NCBI GenBank assembly: GCA_006503475.1
Contig: RSEH01000213.1
Location: 21,227 to 85,226 of the forward strand
Direction: 5' to 3'
Source of the DNA: Stentor roeselii
Lineage: Eukaryota > Ciliophora > Heterotrichea > Heterotrichida > Stentoridae
DNA length: 64,000 nucleotides
The notes under the pieces: generated by a model
Databases searched by the model: none
Seen by the model: the letters and a program-made list of their open reading frames with translations, nothing else
Told to the model about the DNA's origin: nothing
Shown here: positions 27,383 to 35,768 of the stretch, one piece after another
Layout of the letters: every line of letters starts with the position of its first letter
Position numbering within the stretch: the first letter of the stretch is position 1
Made by a program: the position numbers and the translations under genes

Positions 27383-30319
27383 TTAGTTAACTCTTTCGTA
27401 AAAGAGAAGATATGCTGAGTTACTCACGATTTTTTCTGGACTTGTCATTGAAACTCGACTGTCGTCCATTTCGAACCAGTTGTCTCCGTTTTTTACGAAA
27501 GCTGTGTAGTGGCCGCCTCCTGTCCCTCCGTAATGGTTGGAAATCGCGAAGAGGTTGAATTTTACGGATTTTTCAGTGATGCTGTCGAGAAGAAGGTTTT
27601 CTACTGGAAAGTCGACGAATTCTGTGTTTTTTTCAGTCCAGTAACCTTTTTTTTTGAATCTTAAAAGGTGGATCACGAGGATATTAGGGAATTTGAAGAC
27701 GTCCATTTGTTTACTTGCTCTTACGTCTTCTTTGCAGGTGGAACAGTACCATTTGTTGTCTTCGTCGAGGATTTCAGGGTATTTCGCAAGTTCTAAACAG
27801 AAGTTGATGTCGAGTTTCTTTTTTTGGACTAGGTTTATTTGGCTTGACTCGCTGGGATTGTTTAAAACGCTGAGAGATAAAGACTTGCTTAGTTCTAAGT
27901 CGAGGATAATCGTTTCTTGTTTGAACCCTTCGAAGGTTTCTTTGATTTTTTGTATTGAAATATCATCAGAAAGACCCAGTTCGCAACCTTCACATTTTGA
28001 TTTACAGAAATTGCAGAAAACTCTTGGCTTTGATACTTTTAACTTAAAGATCGGCGATGTTAACAACTCGGAATAACTTTCAGGAGGAGAAATATTTGAT
28101 TCTTTAAAAGTTTTCTTTAGAAAATCTTTGATTTTTTCGAATAAAGCTAAAGAATTCGCCTTTTTTTCTACAAAGATCATCCTGGGAATAGCGCAGTTCA
28201 TTGAAGCAGAGGCAAAAGTTTTATTCTGTTCCATTCTCTTTAAATTCAAAGGAACTGGGTAAAAATCTTGAAGGTTTTCAGGACACTCGAAACATGCGAT
28301 GATAGATCCTCCTACTTCTCCAGCTTTTTCTTCATTTTTCAAGAAACGAAGGAAACAAAGTTTTGAAATTGAATAACATAACAACTTACATTCCAACTTT
28401 TCTTCAAGATTTTCTTTAATCATAGTAAAAGGGAAGTTTTTTTGTACATCGACTTTAAAGTTTCTCTGTTTTTTTTCAGGATTTGAAGGAAAAAAGTAAA
28501 GATTTAGTTGAAGACTTTCATTTGCTTGTAAAGTTGCAGAAAGGGTTAAAAAAGGGTCAAATGTTGTTGATTTTTTACTGCATGTCGGGCAAATCACGGT
28601 ACTTTTCAACTGTCCATACATATGATCAACGATAATACTTTGATTCCTCTTTAAAAATAACTCCCACATCAACTCTGCATATTCAAGATCACTTTTTTCT
28701 CCTTGGTCCGGAGTTTCCACGTATTCCTTTTTCTTGACCCTGTTCAAGTCTTCATGCAACCCACTAAGCAAGAAACTGAGAAATTCTTGAGAATCATGTT
28801 GTTGAAAACCTGAAAATTGAGAGGCGAACTTGCTTAGACATGACTTGAATTCCCATGGCGATACTGTTGATGAGTACCCAGTCCATATTTCTTTTACCAG
28901 CTCCGCATATCGAATGGCTAACTGGGCACCTTTAGTGCCAAGAGGATTATCGTAATTCAAATCTTCTCGGTACTTCCCACTGATGAAATAACCAGTAATA
29001 GGTTTACAGTTTGAAAGACATTGAAGTCCAGAATTCATAAAACAAGTATTTCCTAAATTTTGAAGACCCACTTTTCCAGCTTTTGAATTAATTGTAAAAG
29101 TTGCAGTTGTTGAGCAGGACTTACTGTGAATCGAGTAGTGAGTCTGTTGGCAGGTCTTGCTGCAGTACTTCACCTTGTTGCACCTTGAACATGATGCTAG
29201 GTTTCTGGTACCGCCACAGTTTTCACATTTCTGGGGAAGGGTCTTGTATATTGTCCAACATTGGTCGACTTTAGGAAGTTCAAAGATTAGGATGTCTGAT
29301 GGAGCTACTTTGTTTTCTTCTAATGTTTTAGAGACTTGGAGAAAACTTGCTTCTGGTAAAAATATTTTGGGTAGGGTCGGGTCGAGGTCTGGCTCTTTTT
29401 GGGATTCTGGGTATTTCCAGATTGTGCATTCTTGGTCATCGTAGCCGAGGAGGATTTTGTCGGATATTAATTCGAGGATTGATTCTTTGATTTCGTCTAC
29501 TAGTCTTGTTCGGCTTATAGCTAGAGTTTTTAAAGAATGAGATGATTCTACACCTAAAAACATGATTTTTCTTAGTGGAATCTGAACTTCTACAGTTACT
29601 TGTCCCCGTCCAGCATTTTCCGAAGACATTCTCATAATTTCATAATCAACCGAGATCCCTTCCGTGAGTATCTTATAAGCATCTTCAGTAACAATCTTAT
29701 AGTCAACCTCTTCCTTCAACCCATTCTTAATCAAATTTTTTGTTTCATCCCAATTCTCAACACATAAAAAATCCTCATTCTGAAATTCAATCAATTCAAA
29801 GTTGACTAAATTTCCAGGATGTTCTTGATCTTGTTTAGTCTGAAACCTGACCCATTTTTCAAACCAAGAAACCGAGACAATAAAAAACTTCTGCCCAGGA
29901 GAATCAACTTTTCTGTTATTTTTCAACTCGAAACTTTTGAGTACTTCAGATTTATTCAGTTCAAAGAGGTATTTGTAGACTTCTTCAGATCTGTACCCGG
30001 AGGCCATCAATGAATTAAGGACTTGAATGGCCAGGTCGACTTGGGTGTTAAGTTTGTAAGCTTTAGCAAGACAAAGGCTGAGTTTAAAGATTTCTTCTTT
30101 TGTATCTTCTGATGAATTTAAGTATTCGATGCCTTCAAGAGCGTATTTGATGCTTTTTTCGAAGTCTTGTTCTCGAATGTGACAGATTGAAAGAATGTTG
30201 TAAATAATGAAAGACTTTTCATGCTCGAGACATTTTTCAGCCTTTTCAATGGCCTGGCGGTTCTCGTGATTAATCACGTGTTTTTTAGCTTCTAGCAGAA
30301 GGACGGAAATGTTCTTCAT
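27383..30319 (-). CDS. Ubiquitin-specific protease with TPR, DUSP and MYND domains
   Basis: A 978-residue deubiquitinase. About 1-125 is TPR-like helix. About 145-250 resembles a DUSP domain (FEKWVRFQ, PGNLVNFELI). About 361-400 is a MYND zinc finger with CENCGG, CSRC, YCSKTCQ and HSKSC. The USP catalytic core runs from about 416: Cys box NLGNTCFMNSGLQC, Gln/His region FQQHDSQEFL, a zinc-finger cysteine quartet CPTC and CNFC, and the C-terminal His box with HYGGTGGGHYTAF and WFEMDDSRV. Catalytic Cys, His and Asp/Asn are all present, so it should be active. It cleaves ubiquitin from proteins; DUSP and MYND suggest protein docking, as in USP19 and USP4/15. Its start is ATG at 30317-30319. Confidence 0.92.
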   Translation of the reverse strand: MKNISVLLLEAKKHVINHENRQAIEKAEKCLEHEKSFIIYNILSICHIREQDFEKSIKYALEGIEYLNSSEDTKEEIFKLSLCLAKAYKLNTQVDLAIQVLNSLMASGYRSEEVYKYLFELNKSEVLKSFELKNNRKVDSPGQKFFIVSVSWFEKWVRFQTKQDQEHPGNLVNFELIEFQNEDFLCVENWDETKNLIKNGLKEEVDYKIVTEDAYKILTEGISVDYEIMRMSSENAGRGQVTVEVQIPLRKIMFLGVESSHSLKTLAISRTRLVDEIKESILELISDKILLGYDDQECTIWKYPESQKEPDLDPTLPKIFLPEASFLQVSKTLEENKVAPSDILIFELPKVDQCWTIYKTLPQKCENCGGTRNLASCSRCNKVKYCSKTCQQTHYSIHSKSCSTTATFTINSKAGKVGLQNLGNTCFMNSGLQCLSNCKPITGYFISGKYREDLNYDNPLGTKGAQLAIRYAELVKEIWTGYSSTVSPWEFKSCLSKFASQFSGFQQHDSQEFLSFLLSGLHEDLNRVKKKEYVETPDQGEKSDLEYAELMWELFLKRNQSIIVDHMYGQLKSTVICPTCSKKSTTFDPFLTLSATLQANESLQLNLYFFPSNPEKKQRNFKVDVQKNFPFTMIKENLEEKLECKLLCYSISKLCFLRFLKNEEKAGEVGGSIIACFECPENLQDFYPVPLNLKRMEQNKTFASASMNCAIPRMIFVEKKANSLALFEKIKDFLKKTFKESNISPPESYSELLTSPIFKLKVSKPRVFCNFCKSKCEGCELGLSDDISIQKIKETFEGFKQETIILDLELSKSLSLSVLNNPSESSQINLVQKKKLDINFCLELAKYPEILDEDNKWYCSTCKEDVRASKQMDVFKFPNILVIHLLRFKKKGYWTEKNTEFVDFPVENLLLDSITEKSVKFNLFAISNHYGGTGGGHYTAFVKNGDNWFEMDDSRVSMTSPEKIVSNSAYLLFYERVN

Positions 30320-30395
30320 TTATAAGTCTACATTAACGCGAATGTGTCTGTCATCAATATGGAATGATTGGAAACTCATGAAACTATTACATTAT

Positions 30396-31829
30396 TTAAA
30401 AACCGACCAAATCAGACTCAGCTGTATTTTCTTCAATTGCTACCTTATAACGCTGTTTGGAATATTGAGAAATCACTGACTTTACAGCAAGATTTCTGCT
30501 TTTTTCAATGAAATTTCCTAAATTTTTCGAAAACTTGTGCTTTTCGATTGCTTCTTTAAAGACTATTCTGATTTTTGCAATGATTTCTAATAAACCATCA
30601 CTTTTCTTCACTTTAACAACTTGACTTTCGCTGATTTTCAGTAGTTTTCTAACCATTTCACCGAGACAAGTTTTAATCTTTTCGTTAATATTTTCAATCA
30701 GGTATTTTTTTTGAGCTAATTCGAAATTTTCCCTGATCATTTTCTTTTCTTTCATCTTAACCCCTTCCAAACTTCCTTTTTCGGACTCGTCATTCGTGAT
30801 CTTGTCAACTTTTATCTGAAGTAAGCTGATTTTTTCCTTGATTTCATTACATGTCTCTTCCTTTACCTTCACAGTATGAAGCAAGCCATTATAAGTAAAT
30901 TCTTTAGTCAAAAAATTCTCAACAACAGCTTCAATTCCACTGAGCCCTGTAAAAATTTTAATTCTCTGAAAGGCTTCTTCAAGTTTCTGAAACTTTTTCT
31001 TTTTCCTCTCAAAAAGTTCAGTCAAGTTGCTATACCAGACTCTATGCAAGTTGATACTTTCTTTAATAGAAATGTTTTTCTTGCTGCGGTCTTCAATGAC
31101 AGCTGCTTCAAACATGGACTCTCGATGTTTTTTCCATTCTTCTCGTCTGTCAGCGACAACTTTGCTTTTTTTAATCTCGTTGATGAGATGGCTGACATGT
31201 CCAGCGCCTAAAAGTGTTTCTTCTTGCACATCATTACTCATCAATTTCATGAAATTCACAACTTTCGCCTTAGACTCATTCGTGACCAAAGACTTATGCT
31301 GAGCGGTTTTCAAGTCAATATCAGAAACTTTCAAAATTTCATTGAACTGAAAAGCTTTAGAGTCTAAAAAAACTTTAGTTTTTTTCATTCTTTTCAATAA
31401 GTGAATGTAAATCTGTTGATTAAACATCTCAGCCTGTTGTTTTTCTAAAGTTTTTTCAAGTTTTTCTTCAAGTTGCTTAAGGTTGAAGAAGAGTTGCCTG
31501 TTAAAAAACTCTCTTTTTGTGCTTTCAATGTCTAACTGGCGAAGCTCTGACTTGAGATTTGAAAGGTTTTTATCTCCAGAGTCCACTCGAAGTCGCTGTC
31601 TATTTATTGTCTTTTTCAACATCTGAAGCTGGAAACTGCTGCCCGTCTTGTCCTCCGGTAATGACGTCGGACTTACTGAAAGTCTTGAAATCCTCTCATT
31701 CAGCAAAACTGAAGGGTTTCTATTATGAATCGCTCTCGCAATTTCTCTTGTTTTCGATGCACTCAAATAACTGTTTTCATCAAAAGTTACAGACAAAGCA
31801 CGTTTTTTGTTGAAATCTCGAGAACTCAT
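30396..31829 (-). CDS. Coiled-coil protein resembling outer dynein arm docking subunits
   Basis: A 477-residue protein, largely coiled coil from residue 65 to 400. A segment near residues 285-320, EEAFQRIKIFTGLSG then EAVVENFLTKEFTYNGLL, has the shape of the 'IK-x-x-TG...E.V..FL....' motif that recurs in CCDC114, CCDC63 and CCDC151, the proteins that dock outer dynein arms on ciliary doublets. Before it lies a basic stretch (VVADRREEWKKHRE), also common in that group. The match rests on a short motif, so the subtype is open. If right, it is a cilia gene close to other cilia genes in this window. The start is the ATG at 31827-31829. Confidence 0.5.
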   Translation of the reverse strand: MSSRDFNKKRALSVTFDENSYLSASKTREIARAIHNRNPSVLLNERISRLSVSPTSLPEDKTGSSFQLQMLKKTINRQRLRVDSGDKNLSNLKSELRQLDIESTKREFFNRQLFFNLKQLEEKLEKTLEKQQAEMFNQQIYIHLLKRMKKTKVFLDSKAFQFNEILKVSDIDLKTAQHKSLVTNESKAKVVNFMKLMSNDVQEETLLGAGHVSHLINEIKKSKVVADRREEWKKHRESMFEAAVIEDRSKKNISIKESINLHRVWYSNLTELFERKKKKFQKLEEAFQRIKIFTGLSGIEAVVENFLTKEFTYNGLLHTVKVKEETCNEIKEKISLLQIKVDKITNDESEKGSLEGVKMKEKKMIRENFELAQKKYLIENINEKIKTCLGEMVRKLLKISESQVVKVKKSDGLLEIIAKIRIVFKEAIEKHKFSKNLGNFIEKSRNLAVKSVISQYSKQRYKVAIEENTAESDLVGF

Positions 31830-31840
31830 TTACAAGATTA

Positions 31841-32410
31841 TTAATTAAATTCTTTCAGGATTGAAAAGTGACGATTTCTAAACTGCAAAAATGAAGCTTT
31901 TACCTTCGAAAGAACATCAGTTTGAATAAATTCTGAGAAATTCGGAGGATTTGACTGGTTTTTTGGAGTTTTCGGAGTTTTTGATTCCGTGATTGTGAAA
32001 TTTGCTGGTTTTAAGGTTTTTTTTAAGTTTTCGAAAGTGAGGTTTGGAGGTTTTGATTGTGGAATGTAAGCGTTTCGAAGGGTTTTTGTGAAAGTGTTGC
32101 TTTGGGCTGAGTCAAGAAGGTTGGGCTTTGAAGGGATTCGCACCTGGATGTCTTCGTGGTTTAGAGGACTTGACTTGTGGATGATTGTCTTCACTTTTCT
32201 TCGGTAACCAGGGCTTAGAGAGTCTTTGCTGAACTTCCTGCTGGACTTTGGAGTGTATTCGTTAGTTTTACCTCCGATTAATGATAGTACCTGGTTTTCA
32301 CCTGTCAGGAACTTTCCTAGTTTCATGTCGCGGATTTGAGAAATGCTTAAACTTCTTAATTTACTTTTCAGCTCGATTTTAGTTGAACTGCTCATCTTTG
32401 AACTCTTCAT
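31841..32410 (-). CDS. Basic disordered protein of unknown function
   Basis: A 189-residue protein rich in Lys, Ser and Pro (for example SKPNLLDSAQSN, TESKTPKTPKNQSNPP) with no recognised domain. Many short segments with Ser/Pro look phosphorylatable. It is transcribed in the same direction as the next coiled-coil gene, with an 11-base gap. A 389-base AT-rich region separates it from the divergent split gene. It is reported because it is bounded by an ATG and fills the interval in a densely packed segment. Confidence 0.6.
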   Translation of the reverse strand: MKSSKMSSSTKIELKSKLRSLSISQIRDMKLGKFLTGENQVLSLIGGKTNEYTPKSSRKFSKDSLSPGYRRKVKTIIHKSSPLNHEDIQVRIPSKPNLLDSAQSNTFTKTLRNAYIPQSKPPNLTFENLKKTLKPANFTITESKTPKTPKNQSNPPNFSEFIQTDVLSKVKASFLQFRNRHFSILKEFN

Positions 32411-32799
32411 TGATTTGGATTATAACTGGATTCATTTTTAAAGATTCGGGTTTCATGGATGGGTTTTGGGGCGAGGTGAAGATTTCTAGTTTAAAAAAGG
32501 GGTTTTTGAAATTTCATTTGAGTTTTTTATGATTTTTTATTGTTCTTAGTTTTGGTTTTATTAAAATTTTTATGATAGTATTTTAATAGATTAGAAAATA
32601 TTGGATTATCTGAAGTCATTTATAAAGAAACTCTTAACTTACTCTATAGAGAAACATTTTTTAACTGATGAATTACTATTTCACATATATTACAAATCAC
32701 AAGGATAAGAAAGTCTTACATAAAGGAAAGTTTTAATTGAGCTTTATATTAAACTAAATTATCTTATCATCAAAAATTTAAACTAAATTAATAAACTCC
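32411..32799. promoter_or_regulatory. 389-bp AT-rich region between divergent genes
   Basis: No gene. Long runs of A and T dominate, in contrast to the flanking coding sequence. It presumably holds the divergent promoters of the basic protein gene (minus) and the split small gene (plus). I could not identify a specific motif. Confidence 0.5.
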
Positions 32800-33382
32800 A
32801 TGAATCCCAAGCAAAATGATGATATTATTGAAGAAAACGACCAAAACTCATTCCTGGTCGAAACTACTTTTAACAGCGACATCGGGTTAGAAATCCTTAA
32901 AGAAATCGATGAAAAGTTCAAAAACTCTAAAGTGAATCAAAATTACATCTTTCCGAGAATACCTGGAAATTTCTTCAACCGTAGCAGAAGAAATTTATCG
33001 AATTTTCGAAGTAAAAACCGTACAAATCGTTTTGATACTAGCCAGAAACAACAGGAAATTCTAAAAATATATTCAAGAGAACAGCTGGTTTTAAAGCAAA
33101 TGTATCCAGTTATATAGCCAAAAGCACTACACTGAACAAATGATGCAGAAAAGCAGAAGTAACAGCAAAAAACATGGAAGAGGCCGAAGTTCACCTTTTC
33201 GGTCGAAAAGTCCGAACCAAACAATAGAAAGTATCTCAAATGCCTATCAACACCCGATTCAAATGAGAAAAAATCATTATTTCGTAGAAGGAAACGTGAA
33301 TCATGTGTCCTTTTTGCCTAAACTACCTACTGCTTATATGAAATTAACGAGTGTGATGAGTAACAATAAGAAGCTTCTTTGA
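32800..33382 (+). CDS. Small basic protein, split by a 16-nt intron
   Basis: Exon 1 is 32800-33101 and exon 2 is 33118-33382, 188 residues. The frame joins across GTATCCAGTTATATAG: codons AAG-CAA-AT|C-CAA, giving KQIQKHYTEQMMQKS. The N-terminal third is acidic and the rest is strongly basic (RSRRNLSNFRSKNRTNR and KKHGRGRSSPFRSKS), with no known domain. Unspliced, it would look like two tiny unrelated proteins. It overlaps nothing and is followed 5 bases later by the stop of the convergent coiled-coil gene. Confidence 0.65.
33102..33117 (+). other. 16-nt spliceosomal intron
   Basis: It reads GTATCCAGTTATATAG, phase 2. It starts GTAT rather than GTAA. A 15-base alternative ending at the same AG would begin with TA and is not a GT intron. 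It restores one frame between two short ones. Confidence 0.6.
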
Positions 33383-33387
33383 AATAA

Positions 33388-34227
33388 TTAGTTTTTACGA
33401 CTTTTTATTAACTCTGATACAAAGGAATCATTTTTTTCTAGCTTTTCGAGACGGATTCTTATTGGATTCAGCTCCGAAAACCATTTACTGATGCTGTCGT
33501 GCACGTAGTCGATTAGTTCTTGATGGTAGTTTAAGCTTTGGTATGGAACTGCTTGTCTCGTCGTTGAATTTTGGAAGGTTTTCTGGGTGTTTTCGATTGA
33601 AATCTTCAAGGTTTTCAATTTTTCATCAAATTTAAGAGATTCAGCATTTAGACTGTTTTGGAAGTCGAATCTGAGATAGTCCAAAGCTGTTTTTATGTCG
33701 TTTATCATTATTTTCATTTGGTCACAGTTCTTTTCGGATCTTTCTGAATAGTTTTCTCGAAAGTCGAGAATAAATCCCCTGTTTTTTTCAAGATCTTTGC
33801 GGATCATGTCTAGGTCTTCTTTTATAAATGAGATTTTACTTTGATATTCCACGTTTTTCTCGCGAAGTTTACTGAGATGATCGGTAAAATTATCGTCTTG
33901 AGATTTTATCAGGTTTTCAAAGTTTTCAACCCGTCCAGCAATCCCTTCTACCTTATTTTCAAGTAACCTAAATTTAAACTTGATATCCTGAAATTCTATT
34001 TTCAGTTCATTCTCCAAACAAGTAAACCCATTTAAATATTCCTGATTCATAACCTGAAGACACTGAGCAATGACATTATTAACTTCACAAATAACAGCAT
34101 TTTTTACTTCAAGAGCGATATGTTGTTTATGTCTCAACAGTTCAATTTGTAGTTCTTGAGTATCCTGAGTTTTGACAACATCGATCTGACTATCTTTGTT
34201 AACATTGGCGATTTCAAGGTTATTCAT
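33388..34227 (-). CDS. Coiled-coil protein of unknown function
   Basis: A 279-residue protein, almost entirely coiled coil from residue 25 to 230 (charged heptads such as DLDMIRKDLEKNRGFILD and FRLLENKVEGIAGRVENF). No domain was recognised. The start is the ATG at 34225-34227 (MNNLEIANVNKDS); upstream in-frame codons do not include another ATG. It diverges from the NDK-domain gene with a 56-base gap. A cytoskeletal or ciliary role is plausible but unproven. Confidence 0.7.
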   Translation of the reverse strand: MNNLEIANVNKDSQIDVVKTQDTQELQIELLRHKQHIALEVKNAVICEVNNVIAQCLQVMNQEYLNGFTCLENELKIEFQDIKFKFRLLENKVEGIAGRVENFENLIKSQDDNFTDHLSKLREKNVEYQSKISFIKEDLDMIRKDLEKNRGFILDFRENYSERSEKNCDQMKIMINDIKTALDYLRFDFQNSLNAESLKFDEKLKTLKISIENTQKTFQNSTTRQAVPYQSLNYHQELIDYVHDSISKWFSELNPIRIRLEKLEKNDSFVSELIKSRKN

Positions 34228-34283
34228 TATCCAGCCATATCCAAATCTAAACAAATCCGAATATGCGAAAAACTTATTAGTAA

Positions 34284-35753
34284 ATGGAAAACAAGATGGA
34301 ACCTCTGCCTTATACAGTGGCAGTTATAAAGCCCGATACAGCCTCTTCACAAGACAAGGTCAACACGATATTGAAAAAAATTGAAGACTCAGGACTCACG
34401 ATTTATGAAAGAGAAACTCGAAATCTAGACAAAGAAGACGTCGCTAATTTGATGGCGAAACACAAAAATAAAGACTTTTTCAACGACGTCGTTGATTATA
34501 TGATGAGCGGTCCTTGTGAAATCCTGCTCATCACTCAACAGTCAGGAGACCCAGTCAAGCTCTGGAAAGACATGATCGGTCCTTCAGACCCAGTTGAAGC
34601 GAAAGCAAAACGTCCTGATTCGCTTAGAGCACAGTTTGGGGTAAATTTACTGAAAAATGAATTCTGGGGGTCAGATGACTATATTCAAGCGAATCGTGAA
34701 AGAGACATTTTCGATTTGCCCATTCCTGTCAGAGAGCCTGATTTTATATTTGATAATTATAAGATCACTTTGGAGACCCTTTTGAAGTTTATCTATCCTC
34801 CACATCTTGAACACCCAAACGCCTGTGGAAGACTTGACCTAGTAGCATTGTACGGACCTATCGTAAATCACCACTCTGTTGACTTAGGATGTTTTTGCAC
34901 CCCTTGTTCTCGCCTCGCTAAAAATAAGTTAAAAGAGGCAGGAGTTCAAAGTTTCCAACCTTTAAAAAAAGGAAAACTCGCAGAAGTTGCTAGAAGATTG
35001 CTTCATGAACAAGAGATTATTGATATGTGGGGAGAGTTCTGTGAAAAATGCAGACATCATCTTGATAACTACTCTCATCTACCCAGTGGCAGGTCAGGTC
35101 AGCACCTGATGACAGACATCGAGATAAACCAGCTGATCCAGGAGATGAACAAGAACGAAATCGAAGAATTACTCACAGCGGTCAAAGGAAACGCTGCGAA
35201 AATAATCATAATGACCATCGATTTAAAAGAACCAGAAGAAATTCAATATTCTCCAGTCCACATCCGAGAGCTCTTCGAAGGACTAGACAAGGACTACTTC
35301 CAAAGGATGGACTTTTACACCATGCAAGAAATGATCCTCAGGGACAGAAAGACACGAATGAACCTTTGGGTCTCGAAAATAACAGGCATGCCAATTGAAA
35401 GCATTCCAATCGAGCCTTCATTTAAAAAACCTGCAGCTTTCGGCTTTGAAAGAACACTTCCACTTTCAGTGACTCATACAGACAAGCCCTTGACAGGGAC
35501 TCAAAGAGACCCGAGCATTGTCGATCAGCCGAAACTTGGTCCAAATGCGGAAAAACTGGCTTTATTGAAAAGAATGCATCGAGAAGGGTTTTTAATCGGC
35601 GCTGGGAAGTCGTTGAACGTGGTAGACACAGCAAATAACGTGAAACTTCTGAGGAACTATGCACCTGGCAGACATGGAGGCTGGGATAATTACTTCGCGA
35701 TTAGACATCCAGGGACAAATACAATGGTTTACAAGAAGGCTCATAAAAAGTAG
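34284..35753 (+). CDS. NDK-domain protein, predicted inactive, cilia-type
   Basis: A 489-residue protein. Residues about 8-140 form a nucleoside diphosphate kinase fold: TVAVIKPDTA, GLTIYERETRNL, CEILLITQQSGDPVKLWKDMIGPSD and LRAQFGVN. The catalytic histidine (normally in NxxHGSD) is replaced by tryptophan: NEFWGSD at about residues 125-131, so kinase activity is unlikely. A second region (about 165-245) has FIYPPHLEHPNACGRLDLVALYGP and paired cysteines CFCTPC and later CEKC, which may bind zinc. The C-terminal part (about 300-489) is extended and resembles ciliary doublet-lumen proteins in look (NYAPGRHGGWDNYF); that is inference. NDK domains occur in radial spoke and other ciliary proteins. 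It ends 15 bases from the convergent LRR gene. Confidence 0.75.
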   Translation: MENKMEPLPYTVAVIKPDTASSQDKVNTILKKIEDSGLTIYERETRNLDKEDVANLMAKHKNKDFFNDVVDYMMSGPCEILLITQQSGDPVKLWKDMIGPSDPVEAKAKRPDSLRAQFGVNLLKNEFWGSDDYIQANRERDIFDLPIPVREPDFIFDNYKITLETLLKFIYPPHLEHPNACGRLDLVALYGPIVNHHSVDLGCFCTPCSRLAKNKLKEAGVQSFQPLKKGKLAEVARRLLHEQEIIDMWGEFCEKCRHHLDNYSHLPSGRSGQHLMTDIEINQLIQEMNKNEIEELLTAVKGNAAKIIIMTIDLKEPEEIQYSPVHIRELFEGLDKDYFQRMDFYTMQEMILRDRKTRMNLWVSKITGMPIESIPIEPSFKKPAAFGFERTLPLSVTHTDKPLTGTQRDPSIVDQPKLGPNAEKLALLKRMHREGFLIGAGKSLNVVDTANNVKLLRNYAPGRHGGWDNYFAIRHPGTNTMVYKKAHKK

Positions 35754-35768
35754 GTGTTTTATTTAAAA

